Positions 17,035-25,752 of a DNA stretch of 64,000 nucleotides are shown piece after piece. Within the stretch, counting starts at the first letter, position 1. Every line of letters starts with the position of its first letter. Source of the stretch: Arcobacter caeni (GTDB lineage Bacteria > Campylobacterota > Campylobacteria > Campylobacterales > Arcobacteraceae); NCBI RefSeq assembly GCF_003063245.1, contig NZ_MUXE01000002.1, forward strand, positions 62,001-126,000, given 5' to 3'. The translations under genes were made by a program, and so were the position numbers. The notes below the pieces were generated by a model. That model was not told where the DNA came from, did no database searches, and worked only from the letters and a program-made list of their open reading frames with translations.

Positions 17035-18314
17035 ATAAGCTCTTTTGGTGTGTTGCATCTCAAAACAAGTTTAGCAACACATCCACTTTTTTGGTCATCT
17101 CTATTTAGAAGAGTTATTTTTGCTCTTAGTGCATCAGCAGCATTTTTTGCTAAAAATAAACCTAATCCAACTCCACTTTGATTTCCTATTCTTTTAAATG
17201 GAGCAAATAAATCTACATCTTCTGGTATTCCAATCCCTTCATCTGTTACAGTTATGATTATTTTTTCTTTAGTTTTTTTTAATCTAATAGAAATTGATTT
17301 TTCATTTGGCGTAAATTTAATAGCATTTTGAACGAAATTTTGTAATATTTGATTAAATAAAGTTAGTTGAATAGAAGTATTTAAATGGTTTACATTTGAA
17401 AAAAAAGTGATAATAATATTTTTTTGAGCACTTAACATTCTATAATCATTTGTTTTTTTCTTTATATATTCAACCAAATCTAGATTTATAGTTTGTTCAA
17501 ATTGTGCGCCTTCAGTTCTTCCTATATCCAAAATTGAAGAAATCATTTTATTCATTTCATCAATTTGTTTTACAGTCAAATTTAAAGCTTCTTCATATTG
17601 TTCAACTTCTCTTTTTTTTCTTAAAGTCACTTCATTTTTTAATTTCATAACCGCAAGTGGAGTTTTAAGTTCATGCGCGGCACCGATAAAGAGTTCTTTT
17701 TTAAATTTTACATAGGTTTCAATTCTATTTGTTAGTGTATTTATAGAGTTTGCAAGAGAATGAAATTCTATTGGTAAATCTTTTTTATCTATTTGTGTTA
17801 AAGAGTTTTCATCCATATTTGATAATTTTTTATTGATTTGAATGATAGGTTTTAAAAGAGATTTTGAAACTATTAAAGAATAAATAAGCATCAAAATAAA
17901 ACCAGGAATTGCTAAAACAAAAAGATTTTTAAATATTACAGAATATAAAAGTTCTCGTTCAAAACTTATATTTTTATCAATTTCTAAAAAAAGTTTATTT
18001 TCTAAATCAAATGGGTAAAGAAGTTTTATAAAATAATCACCATGCTTTTGATAGTTTAAGAATTTATAATTTCCTAATTGTATATTTTCAACTAGATTAA
18101 TTGTTATATTATCATTTTCAACGGGAACAAAACTATTAGTAGAAAGTGAAGATTTGTAAAGTTGTTCTGCATGGATTAACATATTTTTTTGAATATCGTC
18201 ATAAACGGTACTTCTAGCATATTCATAAAATATAAATGAGAGAGTAATAATGAAAAGTGAGGTAGCTATAATCAGTTTACTATAAAACTGTTTATAAATA
18301 CTTTTACTTTCCAT
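17031..18314 (-). CDS. membrane sensor histidine kinase
   Basis: 427 residues. Two transmembrane helices (about 12-30 and 133-155) enclose a periplasmic sensor region of about 100 residues. HAMP-like linker, phosphoacceptor box FIGAAHELKTPLAVMK, N-box NAIKFTP, and DEGIGIP and GVGLGLFLAK of the ATPase domain follow. It pairs with the OmpR-type regulator 17 bases upstream. Stimulus unknown. Confidence 0.92.
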   Translation of the reverse strand: MESKSIYKQFYSKLIIATSLFIITLSFIFYEYARSTVYDDIQKNMLIHAEQLYKSSLSTNSFVPVENDNITINLVENIQLGNYKFLNYQKHGDYFIKLLYPFDLENKLFLEIDKNISFERELLYSVIFKNLFVLAIPGFILMLIYSLIVSKSLLKPIIQINKKLSNMDENSLTQIDKKDLPIEFHSLANSINTLTNRIETYVKFKKELFIGAAHELKTPLAVMKLKNEVTLRKKREVEQYEEALNLTVKQIDEMNKMISSILDIGRTEGAQFEQTINLDLVEYIKKKTNDYRMLSAQKNIIITFFSNVNHLNTSIQLTLFNQILQNFVQNAIKFTPNEKSISIRLKKTKEKIIITVTDEGIGIPEDVDLFAPFKRIGNQSGVGLGLFLAKNAADALRAKITLLNRDDQKSGCVAKLVLRCNTPKELI

Positions 18315-18331
18315 TTATTTCAAGAGCCTAA

Positions 18332-19021
18332 TTATTTAGCTTTTGGGTCTTCTATTTTATTTGGGTAACAGAATCTATAACCTCTTCTTCTGATTGTTTC
18401 AATAGTAGAAATATTCAATGGTTTATCCATTTTTTGTCTAATTTGATTAATCGCAACTTCAATTACATTTGGAGTAACTAATTCAGGTTCTTCCCAAATT
18501 GCATCAAGTAATTGTTCTTTTGAAACGATTTGGTCTCTGTGTCTTGCTAAGTGCGTTAAAACTTCAAAAGGTTTACCTTTTAATTCAATTTCTTCACCTG
18601 CATATTCAATTTTTTCTTCATCAGGATTGATTATTAAATCATCAATTTCTATGATATTTGTTCCACCAAATCTAAGTCTTGCTTCGATTCTAGCTAATAA
18701 AATATCAAAATCAAATGGTTTTTTAATAAAATCATCAGCACCTGATTTTAGTGCTTCAATTTCACTTTCTTTATCATCTCTTGCTGAGATAATAACAACA
18801 GCAGTTCTTGAACTTCTATTTTTAACTAATTTACATAGTTCAATTCCGTCACCATCTGGTAACATCCAATCAGTTAATACTAAATCGTAGTTTCTAATGT
18901 CGATAAAGTATTCAGCATCTTTATAATTTTCAGCTGTATCTACTTGATATCCAAAGTCTGAAAGACCTTCTTGTAGTGTTCTATTTAGTGTTATTTCGTC
19001 TTCAATAATCAAAATTCTCAT
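18332..19021 (-). CDS. OmpR/PhoB-type response regulator
   Basis: 229 residues: receiver domain with acidic pair E7-D8 and phosphorylation site D51 (DLVLTDWMLPDGDG), conserved KKPFDFDILLARIEARL, then a winged-helix DNA-binding domain ending ETIRRRGYRF. First gene of a two-gene unit with the histidine kinase. It is a second, weaker candidate for binding the 11-bp repeats found in the PQQ region. Confidence 0.93.
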   Translation of the reverse strand: MRILIIEDEITLNRTLQEGLSDFGYQVDTAENYKDAEYFIDIRNYDLVLTDWMLPDGDGIELCKLVKNRSSRTAVVIISARDDKESEIEALKSGADDFIKKPFDFDILLARIEARLRFGGTNIIEIDDLIINPDEEKIEYAGEEIELKGKPFEVLTHLARHRDQIVSKEQLLDAIWEEPELVTPNVIEVAINQIRQKMDKPLNISTIETIRRRGYRFCYPNKIEDPKAK

Positions 19022-19240
19022 TATTATTCCTTAAATTTAAGTTAAGTTTAAATTTTGACGGAATTGTATCATAAAAATTTCGAAATTTAAAGTGTTTTTA
19101 AGCTAAATTTTAAAATTCATAAAATAGAAATTTATAAAACTAAAATATTATATAAAAATAGCTATTTTTTAGTGATAAATCAACTGTTTATTAACTATGA
19201 ATTGATAAAATACGCAAAATATAAAATCCCAAGGAAAATT

Positions 19241-20044
19241 ATGAAAAGAATAGTAACAAGTTTAGTTGCATCAATAGTTTTAGTAACTGTTTTAAATGCA
19301 AGTGATTATGGTTCAGTTGATGGTGATGCAATCACAAAACAAGATATTGCGATGATTTTACAAGATCAAAGAATAGATTTTGATAAATTACCTGATACTT
19401 CAAAAAAACAAGTAATTGAACAAATTGTAAATAAAAAATTAATTGCAAAAAATGCAATTAAAAATGGAATTGAAAAAGATCCTCAATATGTAGAAGCAAT
19501 GAATGGAATTAAAGAAGATTTAGCTCTTCAAGTTTGGCAAAAAAATGAAGTTGACAAATTAAAATTTACAGATCAAGATAAAAAAGATTTCTTTGAAAAA
19601 AATAAAGATAAATTTGTAATGCCTGAAATTTTAGAATCAAGACATATTTTAGTAAAAACAGAAGCAGAAGCAAAAGCTATTATTATTGAACTTGATAAAG
19701 CTGCAAAAAAAGAAGACAAATTTGCTGAATTAGCAAAAACTAAATCAGCTGATGCAACTTCTCAAAATGGTGGATACTTAGGAAAAGTTCCTGCTGATAA
19801 ATTAGTTCCTGAATTTACAGCTGCTGCAAAAGCATTAGCTAAAAATACATATTCTAAAACACCTGTGAAAACTGAGTTTGGTTATCATATAATTTTCTTA
19901 AAAGACAAAACAGCTCCAAAAGCATTAACTTATGCTGAAGTTGAACCAAAAATTTCTCAAATTTTAGTTGGAAATGCTTTTAGTAAAAAAATAAAAGAAT
20001 TAACAGACGAATTAAAAAAAGATGCAAAAATAGTTATTAAGTAA
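19241..20044 (+). CDS. peb4: periplasmic PpiC/SurA-type peptidyl-prolyl isomerase, PEB4 homologue
   Basis: 267 residues from the ATG at 19241 (AAGGAAAA directly ahead). Signal peptide 1-21, a helical chaperone region around residues 30-110, a parvulin domain at about 115-225 (SRHILVKTEAEAKAII, GGYLGKVP, KTEFGYHIIFLKD) and a C-terminal helix. It helps outer-membrane proteins fold. The order peb4 then fba is the same as in Campylobacter jejuni (as I recall, Cj0596-Cj0597). Confidence 0.9.
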   Translation: MKRIVTSLVASIVLVTVLNASDYGSVDGDAITKQDIAMILQDQRIDFDKLPDTSKKQVIEQIVNKKLIAKNAIKNGIEKDPQYVEAMNGIKEDLALQVWQKNEVDKLKFTDQDKKDFFEKNKDKFVMPEILESRHILVKTEAEAKAIIIELDKAAKKEDKFAELAKTKSADATSQNGGYLGKVPADKLVPEFTAAAKALAKNTYSKTPVKTEFGYHIIFLKDKTAPKALTYAEVEPKISQILVGNAFSKKIKELTDELKKDAKIVIK

Positions 20045-20053
20045 GGGAATAAA

Positions 20054-21124
20054 ATGGGTGTATTAGATGTTGTGAAACCAGGAGTTTTAACTGGAAGTGA
20101 AGCAAAAAAACTTTTTGCATATGCAAAAGAGAATAATTTTGCAATTCCTGCTGTAAATGTAGTTGGAACAGATTCTGTAAATGCTGTTTTAGAAGTTGCA
20201 GCAAAAGTTAATTCACCAATTATTATCCAATTTTCAAATGGTGGAGCAGGTTTTTATGCTGGAAAAGGTTTAAAAACTGCTAATGCTGCCGTTCTAGGTG
20301 GAATTAGTGGTGCGAATCATGTTCATATGATGGCTGAAGCTTATGGAATTCCTGTGATTTTACATACAGACCATGCTGCTAAAAAACTTTTACCTTGGAT
20401 TGATGGATTATTAGATGCTGGAAAAGTTCATTTTGAAAAAACTGGACGACCTTTATTTACTTCTCATATGCTTGATTTAAGTGAAGAGCCTTTAGAAGAA
20501 AATATCGAAATTTGTGTTGAGTATTTCAAAAAAATGAATGCACTTGATATGATGCTTGAAATTGAACTTGGAATTACAGGTGGAGAAGAAGATGGTATTG
20601 ATAACTCAGATGTTGATAATTCGCTTCTTTATACTCAACCTGAAGAAGTTTGTTATGCTTATGAAGAGTTAAGTAAAGTTGGAAGTAATTTTACAATAGC
20701 TGCAAGTTTTGGAAATGTTCATGGGGTTTATAAACCAGGAAATGTTCAATTAAGTCCAAAAATTTTAGATAATTCTCAAAAATATATCCAAAATAAAATT
20801 GGAACATCATCAGCTCAACCAGTTGATTTTGTATTCCATGGTGGTTCAGGATCTTTACTTGAAGAAATCAGAGAAGCTATTACTTATGGTGTTATTAAAA
20901 TGAATATTGACACAGATACACAATGGGCAACTTGGGATGGTGTTAGAGCTTATGAAGCTAAATATCATGGATATTTACAAGGACAAATTGGAAACCCTGA
21001 GGGTTCTGATAAACCTAATAAAAATTATTATGATCCAAGAAAATGGATTCGAGCTGGGCAAGAAACTATGATTGCTAGACTTGAAGTTGCATTTAGTGAT
21101 TTATGTGCTTTAAATAAAAACTAA
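20054..21124 (+). CDS. fbaA: class II fructose-bisphosphate aldolase
   Basis: 356 residues. The zinc ligands are visible in HTDHAAKK and in FHGGSGS, with FGNVHGVY and EIELGITGGEEDG for substrate and metal binding. It catalyses reversible cleavage of fructose-1,6-bisphosphate, mainly gluconeogenic in this group. Nine bases after peb4, with a terminator after it. Confidence 0.96.
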   Translation: MGVLDVVKPGVLTGSEAKKLFAYAKENNFAIPAVNVVGTDSVNAVLEVAAKVNSPIIIQFSNGGAGFYAGKGLKTANAAVLGGISGANHVHMMAEAYGIPVILHTDHAAKKLLPWIDGLLDAGKVHFEKTGRPLFTSHMLDLSEEPLEENIEICVEYFKKMNALDMMLEIELGITGGEEDGIDNSDVDNSLLYTQPEEVCYAYEELSKVGSNFTIAASFGNVHGVYKPGNVQLSPKILDNSQKYIQNKIGTSSAQPVDFVFHGGSGSLLEEIREAITYGVIKMNIDTDTQWATWDGVRAYEAKYHGYLQGQIGNPEGSDKPNKNYYDPRKWIRAGQETMIARLEVAFSDLCALNKN

Positions 21125-21136
21125 TTAAAGTTAAAA

Positions 21137-21168
21137 GGGTAAATAATTTGATTATTTGCCCTTTTTTT
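21137..21168 (+). terminator. intrinsic terminator after fbaA
   Basis: Eleven-base arms 21137-21147 and 21151-21161 with one G-T pair, 3-base loop, then about eight T. Confidence 0.85.
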
Positions 21169-21217
21169 TAATAAAAATCTATCTTAAAACTATATAATAT
21201 ATTCAAAGGAAAATCCA

Positions 21218-22657
21218 ATGAATATATCTTTAAATAAAAAAAATATCCACAAAATAGACTCAAGTGCTGAAATAATTATTTTAAATAAAACTAAAAATTT
21301 AGAACAAAATCAAGAAGAATTACTTGAAAATATTAATTTTTATGAAAAATCTTTTAACACATATTTTGATATAAAAAACAATATATTATATGTTTCATGT
21401 TTGAAATTTAAAAAAGAAAATATAAAAACAGCTTTTTGCACAGCAATTAGATTTTTCAAAAATCTAAAAATAGAAAATCTTAAAATCAATATTACTCAAG
21501 CAAAAAAAGAGTTAGAACTTCAAACTATTGTTGAGGGATTAGTTTTAGGAAATTATGAATTTCTAAAATATAAATCTTCAAATGAAAAAGAGAAAATTAA
21601 AAATATAAATATTTGTACAAAATCATCTTCTAAAACAAAAGAAGAACTAGAAATCGAATTAAAAAAAGCTTTTATTATTTGTAATAGTGTGAATTTTACA
21701 AAAGATATAGTAAATAATTCACCACAAGATTATTATCCTCAAATTATGGCAGATGATGCTTTGAAAATTGCAGAAAAACATAAAAATATTGAATGTAAGA
21801 TTTTTGGTGAAGATTATTTAAAACAAAAAGGAATGAATGCACTTTATAGTGTTGGAATTGCTTCGCCACATGAAAGTAAATTAATTCATTTAACATACAA
21901 AGTCAAAAATCCAATAGCCAAAATTATTCTTGTGGGAAAAGGTGTAACTTATGACACGGGAGGAATGAGTTTAAAGCGTGGTGATGGAATGGTTTCTATG
22001 AAGTGTGACAAAGCTGGAGCTGCAAGTATTATGGGAGTTATACAAGCTCTTGGAAGTCTTGAATTACCTTTTGAAGTTCATGGAATTCTAGGAGCCGTTG
22101 AAAATATGATTGGTGGGGATGCATATAAACCAGGTGATATTTTAAAAGCTGCAAATAGCAAAACAATAGAAGTTACAAATACAGATGCGGAAGGGCGATT
22201 GGTTTTAGCTGATTGTTTAGTTTATGCTCAAAAAAATATTCAAGATTTTGATTATATTTTTGATTTAGCCACATTAACGGGAGCTAGTATTGGAGCTTTT
22301 GGTGGATATACAACTGCTGTTATGGGATACAATGAAAAAACAAAAAAGAAGATTTTAAAAGCTTCAAAGAAATCAGGTGAATTAGTAGGATTTTTACCTT
22401 TTAATGATTATTTAGAAAAATTATTAGAAAGCCAAGTTGCAGATTTTGTAAATACAAGTGCAAATAAAAATGGTGCAGCAATAACAGCAAGTTTATTTTT
22501 AAGTAAATTTATAAAAAATAAAAATAAGAAAAAATGGCTACATTTTGATATTGCGGGTCCATCATATAGACAAGAAAATTGGGCTTATCACTCTTATGGT
22601 GCAACAGGAGTTGCTATTAGATTACTTATTAAGTTTATGGAAGATTTGAAAAAATAG
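21218..22657 (+). CDS. pepA: leucyl aminopeptidase (M17)
   Basis: 479 residues. Two-metal catalytic C-terminal domain with VGKGVTYDTGGMSLK, the signature NTDAEGRLVLAD and LTGAS; divergent N-terminal domain. It releases N-terminal amino acids from peptides in the cytoplasm. AAAGGAAAA lies ahead of the ATG. It abuts the convergent metallohydrolase gene with no gap. Confidence 0.95.
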   Translation: MNISLNKKNIHKIDSSAEIIILNKTKNLEQNQEELLENINFYEKSFNTYFDIKNNILYVSCLKFKKENIKTAFCTAIRFFKNLKIENLKINITQAKKELELQTIVEGLVLGNYEFLKYKSSNEKEKIKNINICTKSSSKTKEELEIELKKAFIICNSVNFTKDIVNNSPQDYYPQIMADDALKIAEKHKNIECKIFGEDYLKQKGMNALYSVGIASPHESKLIHLTYKVKNPIAKIILVGKGVTYDTGGMSLKRGDGMVSMKCDKAGAASIMGVIQALGSLELPFEVHGILGAVENMIGGDAYKPGDILKAANSKTIEVTNTDAEGRLVLADCLVYAQKNIQDFDYIFDLATLTGASIGAFGGYTTAVMGYNEKTKKKILKASKKSGELVGFLPFNDYLEKLLESQVADFVNTSANKNGAAITASLFLSKFIKNKNKKKWLHFDIAGPSYRQENWAYHSYGATGVAIRLLIKFMEDLKK

Positions 22658-22674
22658 TTATTTTTTCAAATCTT
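22641..22674. terminator. terminator built from the two convergent stop codons
   Basis: Perfect 16-base arms 22641-22656 and 22659-22674 around GT. The pepA stop (22655-22657) and the metallohydrolase stop (22660-22658) meet at its tip. A T-run follows on the plus strand; the minus-strand side has a weak one. Confidence 0.7.
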
Positions 22675-23569
22675 TTTCATATAAAGGATAAAGATTTATA
22701 ACAGATCTTTCAAACTCTTCTTTAAACATAGTAAAACTCTCAAACTCTTTTGGAATGGGTTTTTCTAATATCTCAAAAATATCAAGACCTTCTTTTACTG
22801 AACTTTTTAAAGTACTATCTAAATAGTTTAAATAAGCAATATTCTCTTTTATAGGTTCTTTTGTTTTAGATGCATGACCATGACCAGGAACTAAAATAGA
22901 ATAATCAATTTTTTGAAGTTCTTCTAGGGATTTTATCCAGTTTTGCATATTTGCATGGGGAGTTGTAAGGGTTCTTTTATTAAAAACTAAATCAGAAGCA
23001 TAAAGAATTTTTGTATTTTCATCATAGATTGCAATATCACTTTGGGTATGTCCATCTAGGTGTAAGATATCTAATTTATAACCATCTAAATTCAAAGTTT
23101 TTGCCGTAAGAACTTGATTTGGAGCTTTGATTTTTGTGTCATTCATAGCTTCACCAACTAAATTTACTAAGTTTACTATATATAAATCTCCATTTTGTTC
23201 TATCTCATTTTTTGTAAATTCAGCTGCATAAATATCACTAGAAGAAAAAGCACTATTTCCTAAAAAATGATCAGGATGATGGTGGGTATTTAAAATATAT
23301 TTAATTGGTTTTGAAGTGATTTTTTCTATTTGTTTTTTTACTTGTTCCCCATATGATTTTGAACTTCCCGTATCAATTAAGATAACACTATTTGAAGTAA
23401 TTATAAAAGAAGCATTTGCAATATCCCCACCATTTTCTTTAGAAAAATATTCCTCTTTTCCATAAAAATAGTAACTATTTTCAGATAGTTTTATAGGTTT
23501 TAATTTATAATCAAAATCATTTGAAAAACTCAAAGTCAAATAACATATAATAAAAATAAAATATTTCAT
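22658..23569 (-). CDS. quinoprotein-relay zinc metallohydrolase (MBL fold, SoxH-like)
   Basis: 303 residues with signal peptide (about 1-16). Zinc-binding THHHPDHFLGN near residue 98, then DTGSSKSYG, GHTQSDIAI and VPGHGHAS, all typical of the metallo-beta-lactamase fold. It follows the SoxYZ-like carrier gene with a 4-base overlap. This pairing is known for the 'quinoprotein relay system' families that accompany PQQ dehydrogenases. The substrate is not known for the family. Last gene of the pedF operon. Confidence 0.82.
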   Translation of the reverse strand: MKYFIFIICYLTLSFSNDFDYKLKPIKLSENSYYFYGKEEYFSKENGGDIANASFIITSNSVILIDTGSSKSYGEQVKKQIEKITSKPIKYILNTHHHPDHFLGNSAFSSSDIYAAEFTKNEIEQNGDLYIVNLVNLVGEAMNDTKIKAPNQVLTAKTLNLDGYKLDILHLDGHTQSDIAIYDENTKILYASDLVFNKRTLTTPHANMQNWIKSLEELQKIDYSILVPGHGHASKTKEPIKENIAYLNYLDSTLKSSVKEGLDIFEILEKPIPKEFESFTMFKEEFERSVINLYPLYEKDLKK

Positions 23570-24306
23570 TTTATATCCGAGCTAAATTCATTTCCATCAA
23601 TATCTGTAAACTCAATTTTATAATCATCTGATTTCATTAAAGTTTCAAAGATAAATCTTGGATTTTCACTAATTGCAGAGTATGTTAATATATTTGCTAA
23701 AATTTTATCTTCAGCTTTGATAGTTATTTTATTAATATAAAATTCACTATTTCCAAAAACTAAACCTGTTTCCATTGGGTGAAAAATTGAGGCTTTTAAT
23801 CTATAAATATCTCCAATTTTAAAAATATCACCTTTTATTTTTCCTAAAAGTTTTTCAAAATCTGTATTTGATGAACTTATACTTGACACAGAACATCCAC
23901 CACCAAAACTTTTGATATTATTACTTCCTATATGCCAAAGATTATTCTCATCTAAAACTAAAGCACGAATAGGAGTCTCTTGAGCTACTTTTATATTTAA
24001 TGAAATTAGAGCTAATAGATTTTTTAAATCCATATCAATTATTTTTGGAATTGGATTTAAATCAGCAAATACAATTAATCTTTTTGCATTTTTTATAGCT
24101 TTTGCATCAACAAAAATAGGTACTTGGATTGGATTATCTGCAAAGGAAGGAACATTGATTTTTATATTTTTATCATCAAATATATATTTTTCATTATTAA
24201 TAATTTCTTTTAAAATATCATCAAAAGTAGGGGATGCAACAGGATTATTTGCATAAGAGTTTTGAATTAGTAAAAATTGCACTAATATAAAAAAAATATA
24301 TTTCAT
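23566..24306 (-). CDS. quinoprotein dehydrogenase-associated SoxYZ-like carrier protein
   Basis: 246 residues with signal peptide (about 1-19). A SoxY-like N-terminal half contains the carrier-type motif FGGGCSVSSI near residue 137 (one Cys as the likely attachment point, compare GGCGG in SoxY). A SoxZ-like C-terminal half has IFHPMETGL. The fusion matches the SoxYZ-like family seen next to PQQ alcohol dehydrogenases. What it carries is unknown. Tightly coupled to the metallohydrolase gene. Confidence 0.82.
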   Translation of the reverse strand: MKYIFFILVQFLLIQNSYANNPVASPTFDDILKEIINNEKYIFDDKNIKINVPSFADNPIQVPIFVDAKAIKNAKRLIVFADLNPIPKIIDMDLKNLLALISLNIKVAQETPIRALVLDENNLWHIGSNNIKSFGGGCSVSSISSSNTDFEKLLGKIKGDIFKIGDIYRLKASIFHPMETGLVFGNSEFYINKITIKAEDKILANILTYSAISENPRFIFETLMKSDDYKIEFTDIDGNEFSSDIK

Positions 24307-24315
24307 GGTTTTTCC

Positions 24316-25185
24316 TTATTGTTTTTTTGAAACTGGTGAAAGATAATTAACTCCAAAATTTTCAAAGATTTTTTTAATTTCACCATTTTCATAAGCTTCA
24401 TCAATAAGCCCATCTATGTGATAACTTAAATCTCTATAGTTACTTGAAACTGCTGTTGCTAAGTCCCATTGTGATTTCATTTGTGGAATATCTTCTGTAA
24501 GATAATATTTATCAGCGTTGTTTTTATAATCTAATAAATACTCTATTTGTGATTTTAAACCAGCAACTGCATCAATTTTTCCACTTTTTAAATCATTTAT
24601 TGCATCAGTAAATTTATTGTAATGTTTAATATTTTTACTCAATAATCCTCTTGCAAAACCACTTATATGTAAATCTGGAAGTAAATCAATTTCAACACCA
24701 ATTGTTTGATATGCAAAAATCCCCAAAGTGTTTATTTGTGGAATAACAGCTTTATTTGTAGCTATTATCCACTTTTCACTTTGGTATGGACCTTTTATTG
24801 AAACCATATCCGTTTCAAGTTGTCCCGTTGATTTATCAGTAATTCTTAAATAATCATAGTCATAAGGAATTCTAAGCATTACATCTGCTTTATTCTTATG
24901 AACTACATTTCCTCTCCAAATATTGTTTCTTAAATCACTTGCTAAATTTTCATCAAAACTTGTAAAAGACCAAACTGGTTTTACATCTAATGATTTTGCA
25001 ATCATTTTTCCAAGTTCAATATCAATTCCTTTAGGAACTCCATCTTCAATAAAAGAGTAAGGAGGAAAATCTTCATAAATAGCAATAATTACTTCGCCAC
25101 TTTTTTTGATATCATCAATACTTCTTGCAAATAAACTTATTGAAAGAAACAAAGTTAATAAAGATAATTTAAGAATTTTTTTCAT
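24316..25185 (-). CDS. MoxJ-like quinoprotein-associated periplasmic binding protein
   Basis: 289 residues: signal peptide (about 1-20), then a class II solute-binding fold (EDFPPYSFIEDGVPKGIDIE, IWRGNVVHKNKADVMLRIPYD). This sequence type belongs to the 'quinoprotein dehydrogenase-associated probable ABC transporter substrate-binding protein' family, related to MoxJ/XoxJ. Those are thought to help activate or load PQQ dehydrogenases in the periplasm. It sits 9 bases after pedF and 9 bases before the SoxYZ-like gene; no transporter genes adjoin it. Confidence 0.82.
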   Translation of the reverse strand: MKKILKLSLLTLFLSISLFARSIDDIKKSGEVIIAIYEDFPPYSFIEDGVPKGIDIELGKMIAKSLDVKPVWSFTSFDENLASDLRNNIWRGNVVHKNKADVMLRIPYDYDYLRITDKSTGQLETDMVSIKGPYQSEKWIIATNKAVIPQINTLGIFAYQTIGVEIDLLPDLHISGFARGLLSKNIKHYNKFTDAINDLKSGKIDAVAGLKSQIEYLLDYKNNADKYYLTEDIPQMKSQWDLATAVSSNYRDLSYHIDGLIDEAYENGEIKKIFENFGVNYLSPVSKKQ

Positions 25186-25194
25186 CTGAATACT

Positions 25195-25608
25195 TTATTG
25201 ATCTTGGTGTAAAGAAAGTAAATATGTTCTAATTGCCCACATAGCTTCTTGGTTTAAAACACCTTCAAATGGAGGCATATATACATTTCCATTTCTAACA
25301 GCACCTGTTCTAATTTTTTCCATAAACCATTCATCACCTTCTATACCTGGATCTAGATATCTTAAATCAGGTGCAATTCCACCAGAAACAGCTTCAAGCC
25401 CATGACATCTAGCACAGTTTTCTGTATATCCATGTTCACCAATTTCTCTTGCTTTTTCATTTCCTACATATGGATTTTTTTCTAACCATTCAGCTCCAAC
25501 TGGTGCTAAACCTTTTGTATCAACTGCTTGTGGAGTTACACTTCCATGTCCAAATGCGAATACTGTAGTTGTTAATACAGCTAAACCTAATTTTTGAATT
25601 TTATTCAT
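25195..25608 (-). CDS. pedF: cytochrome c-550 PedF
   Basis: 137 residues. Signal peptide (about 1-19), then the PedF-specific GHGSVTPQAVDTKGL, one heme c site C65-x-x-C68-H69 (NCARCHG) and a Met ligand in YMPPFEG. It accepts electrons from the PQQ alcohol dehydrogenase in the periplasm. First gene of a four-gene operon driven by a GCTATA-repeat promoter. Confidence 0.9.
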   Translation of the reverse strand: MNKIQKLGLAVLTTTVFAFGHGSVTPQAVDTKGLAPVGAEWLEKNPYVGNEKAREIGEHGYTENCARCHGLEAVSGGIAPDLRYLDPGIEGDEWFMEKIRTGAVRNGNVYMPPFEGVLNQEAMWAIRTYLLSLHQDQ

Positions 25609-25639
25609 AAGAATCCCTTTTAATTTTTTTCTTGCTGGA

Positions 25640-25671
25640 ATTATAAACAGTTTTTATAGCCTGATTATAGC
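25640..25671 (-). promoter_or_regulatory. GCTATA-repeat promoter of the pedF operon
   Basis: On the minus strand two GCTATA elements lie 11 bp apart (25671-25666 and 25660-25655). A perfect -10, TATAAT (25645-25640), starts 15 bases after the start of the nearer element. The predicted leader is about 25 bases. No TTGACA-like -35, so an activator is expected. Confidence 0.75.
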
Positions 25672-25692
25672 AACAAAAAATATTTGAAAAAG

Positions 25693-25724
25693 GCTATATT
25701 AGGGCTATAAAATTGATATACAAT
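25693..25724 (+). promoter_or_regulatory. GCTATA-repeat promoter of the second ABC transporter operon
   Basis: GCTATA at 25693 and 25704 (11 bp apart) and -10 TACAAT at 25719-25724, 15 bases after the start of the nearer repeat. It is back to back with the pedF promoter. Confidence 0.75.
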
Positions 25725-25752
25725 TCATGAATAAAATAAAAGGGAAGAAAAA

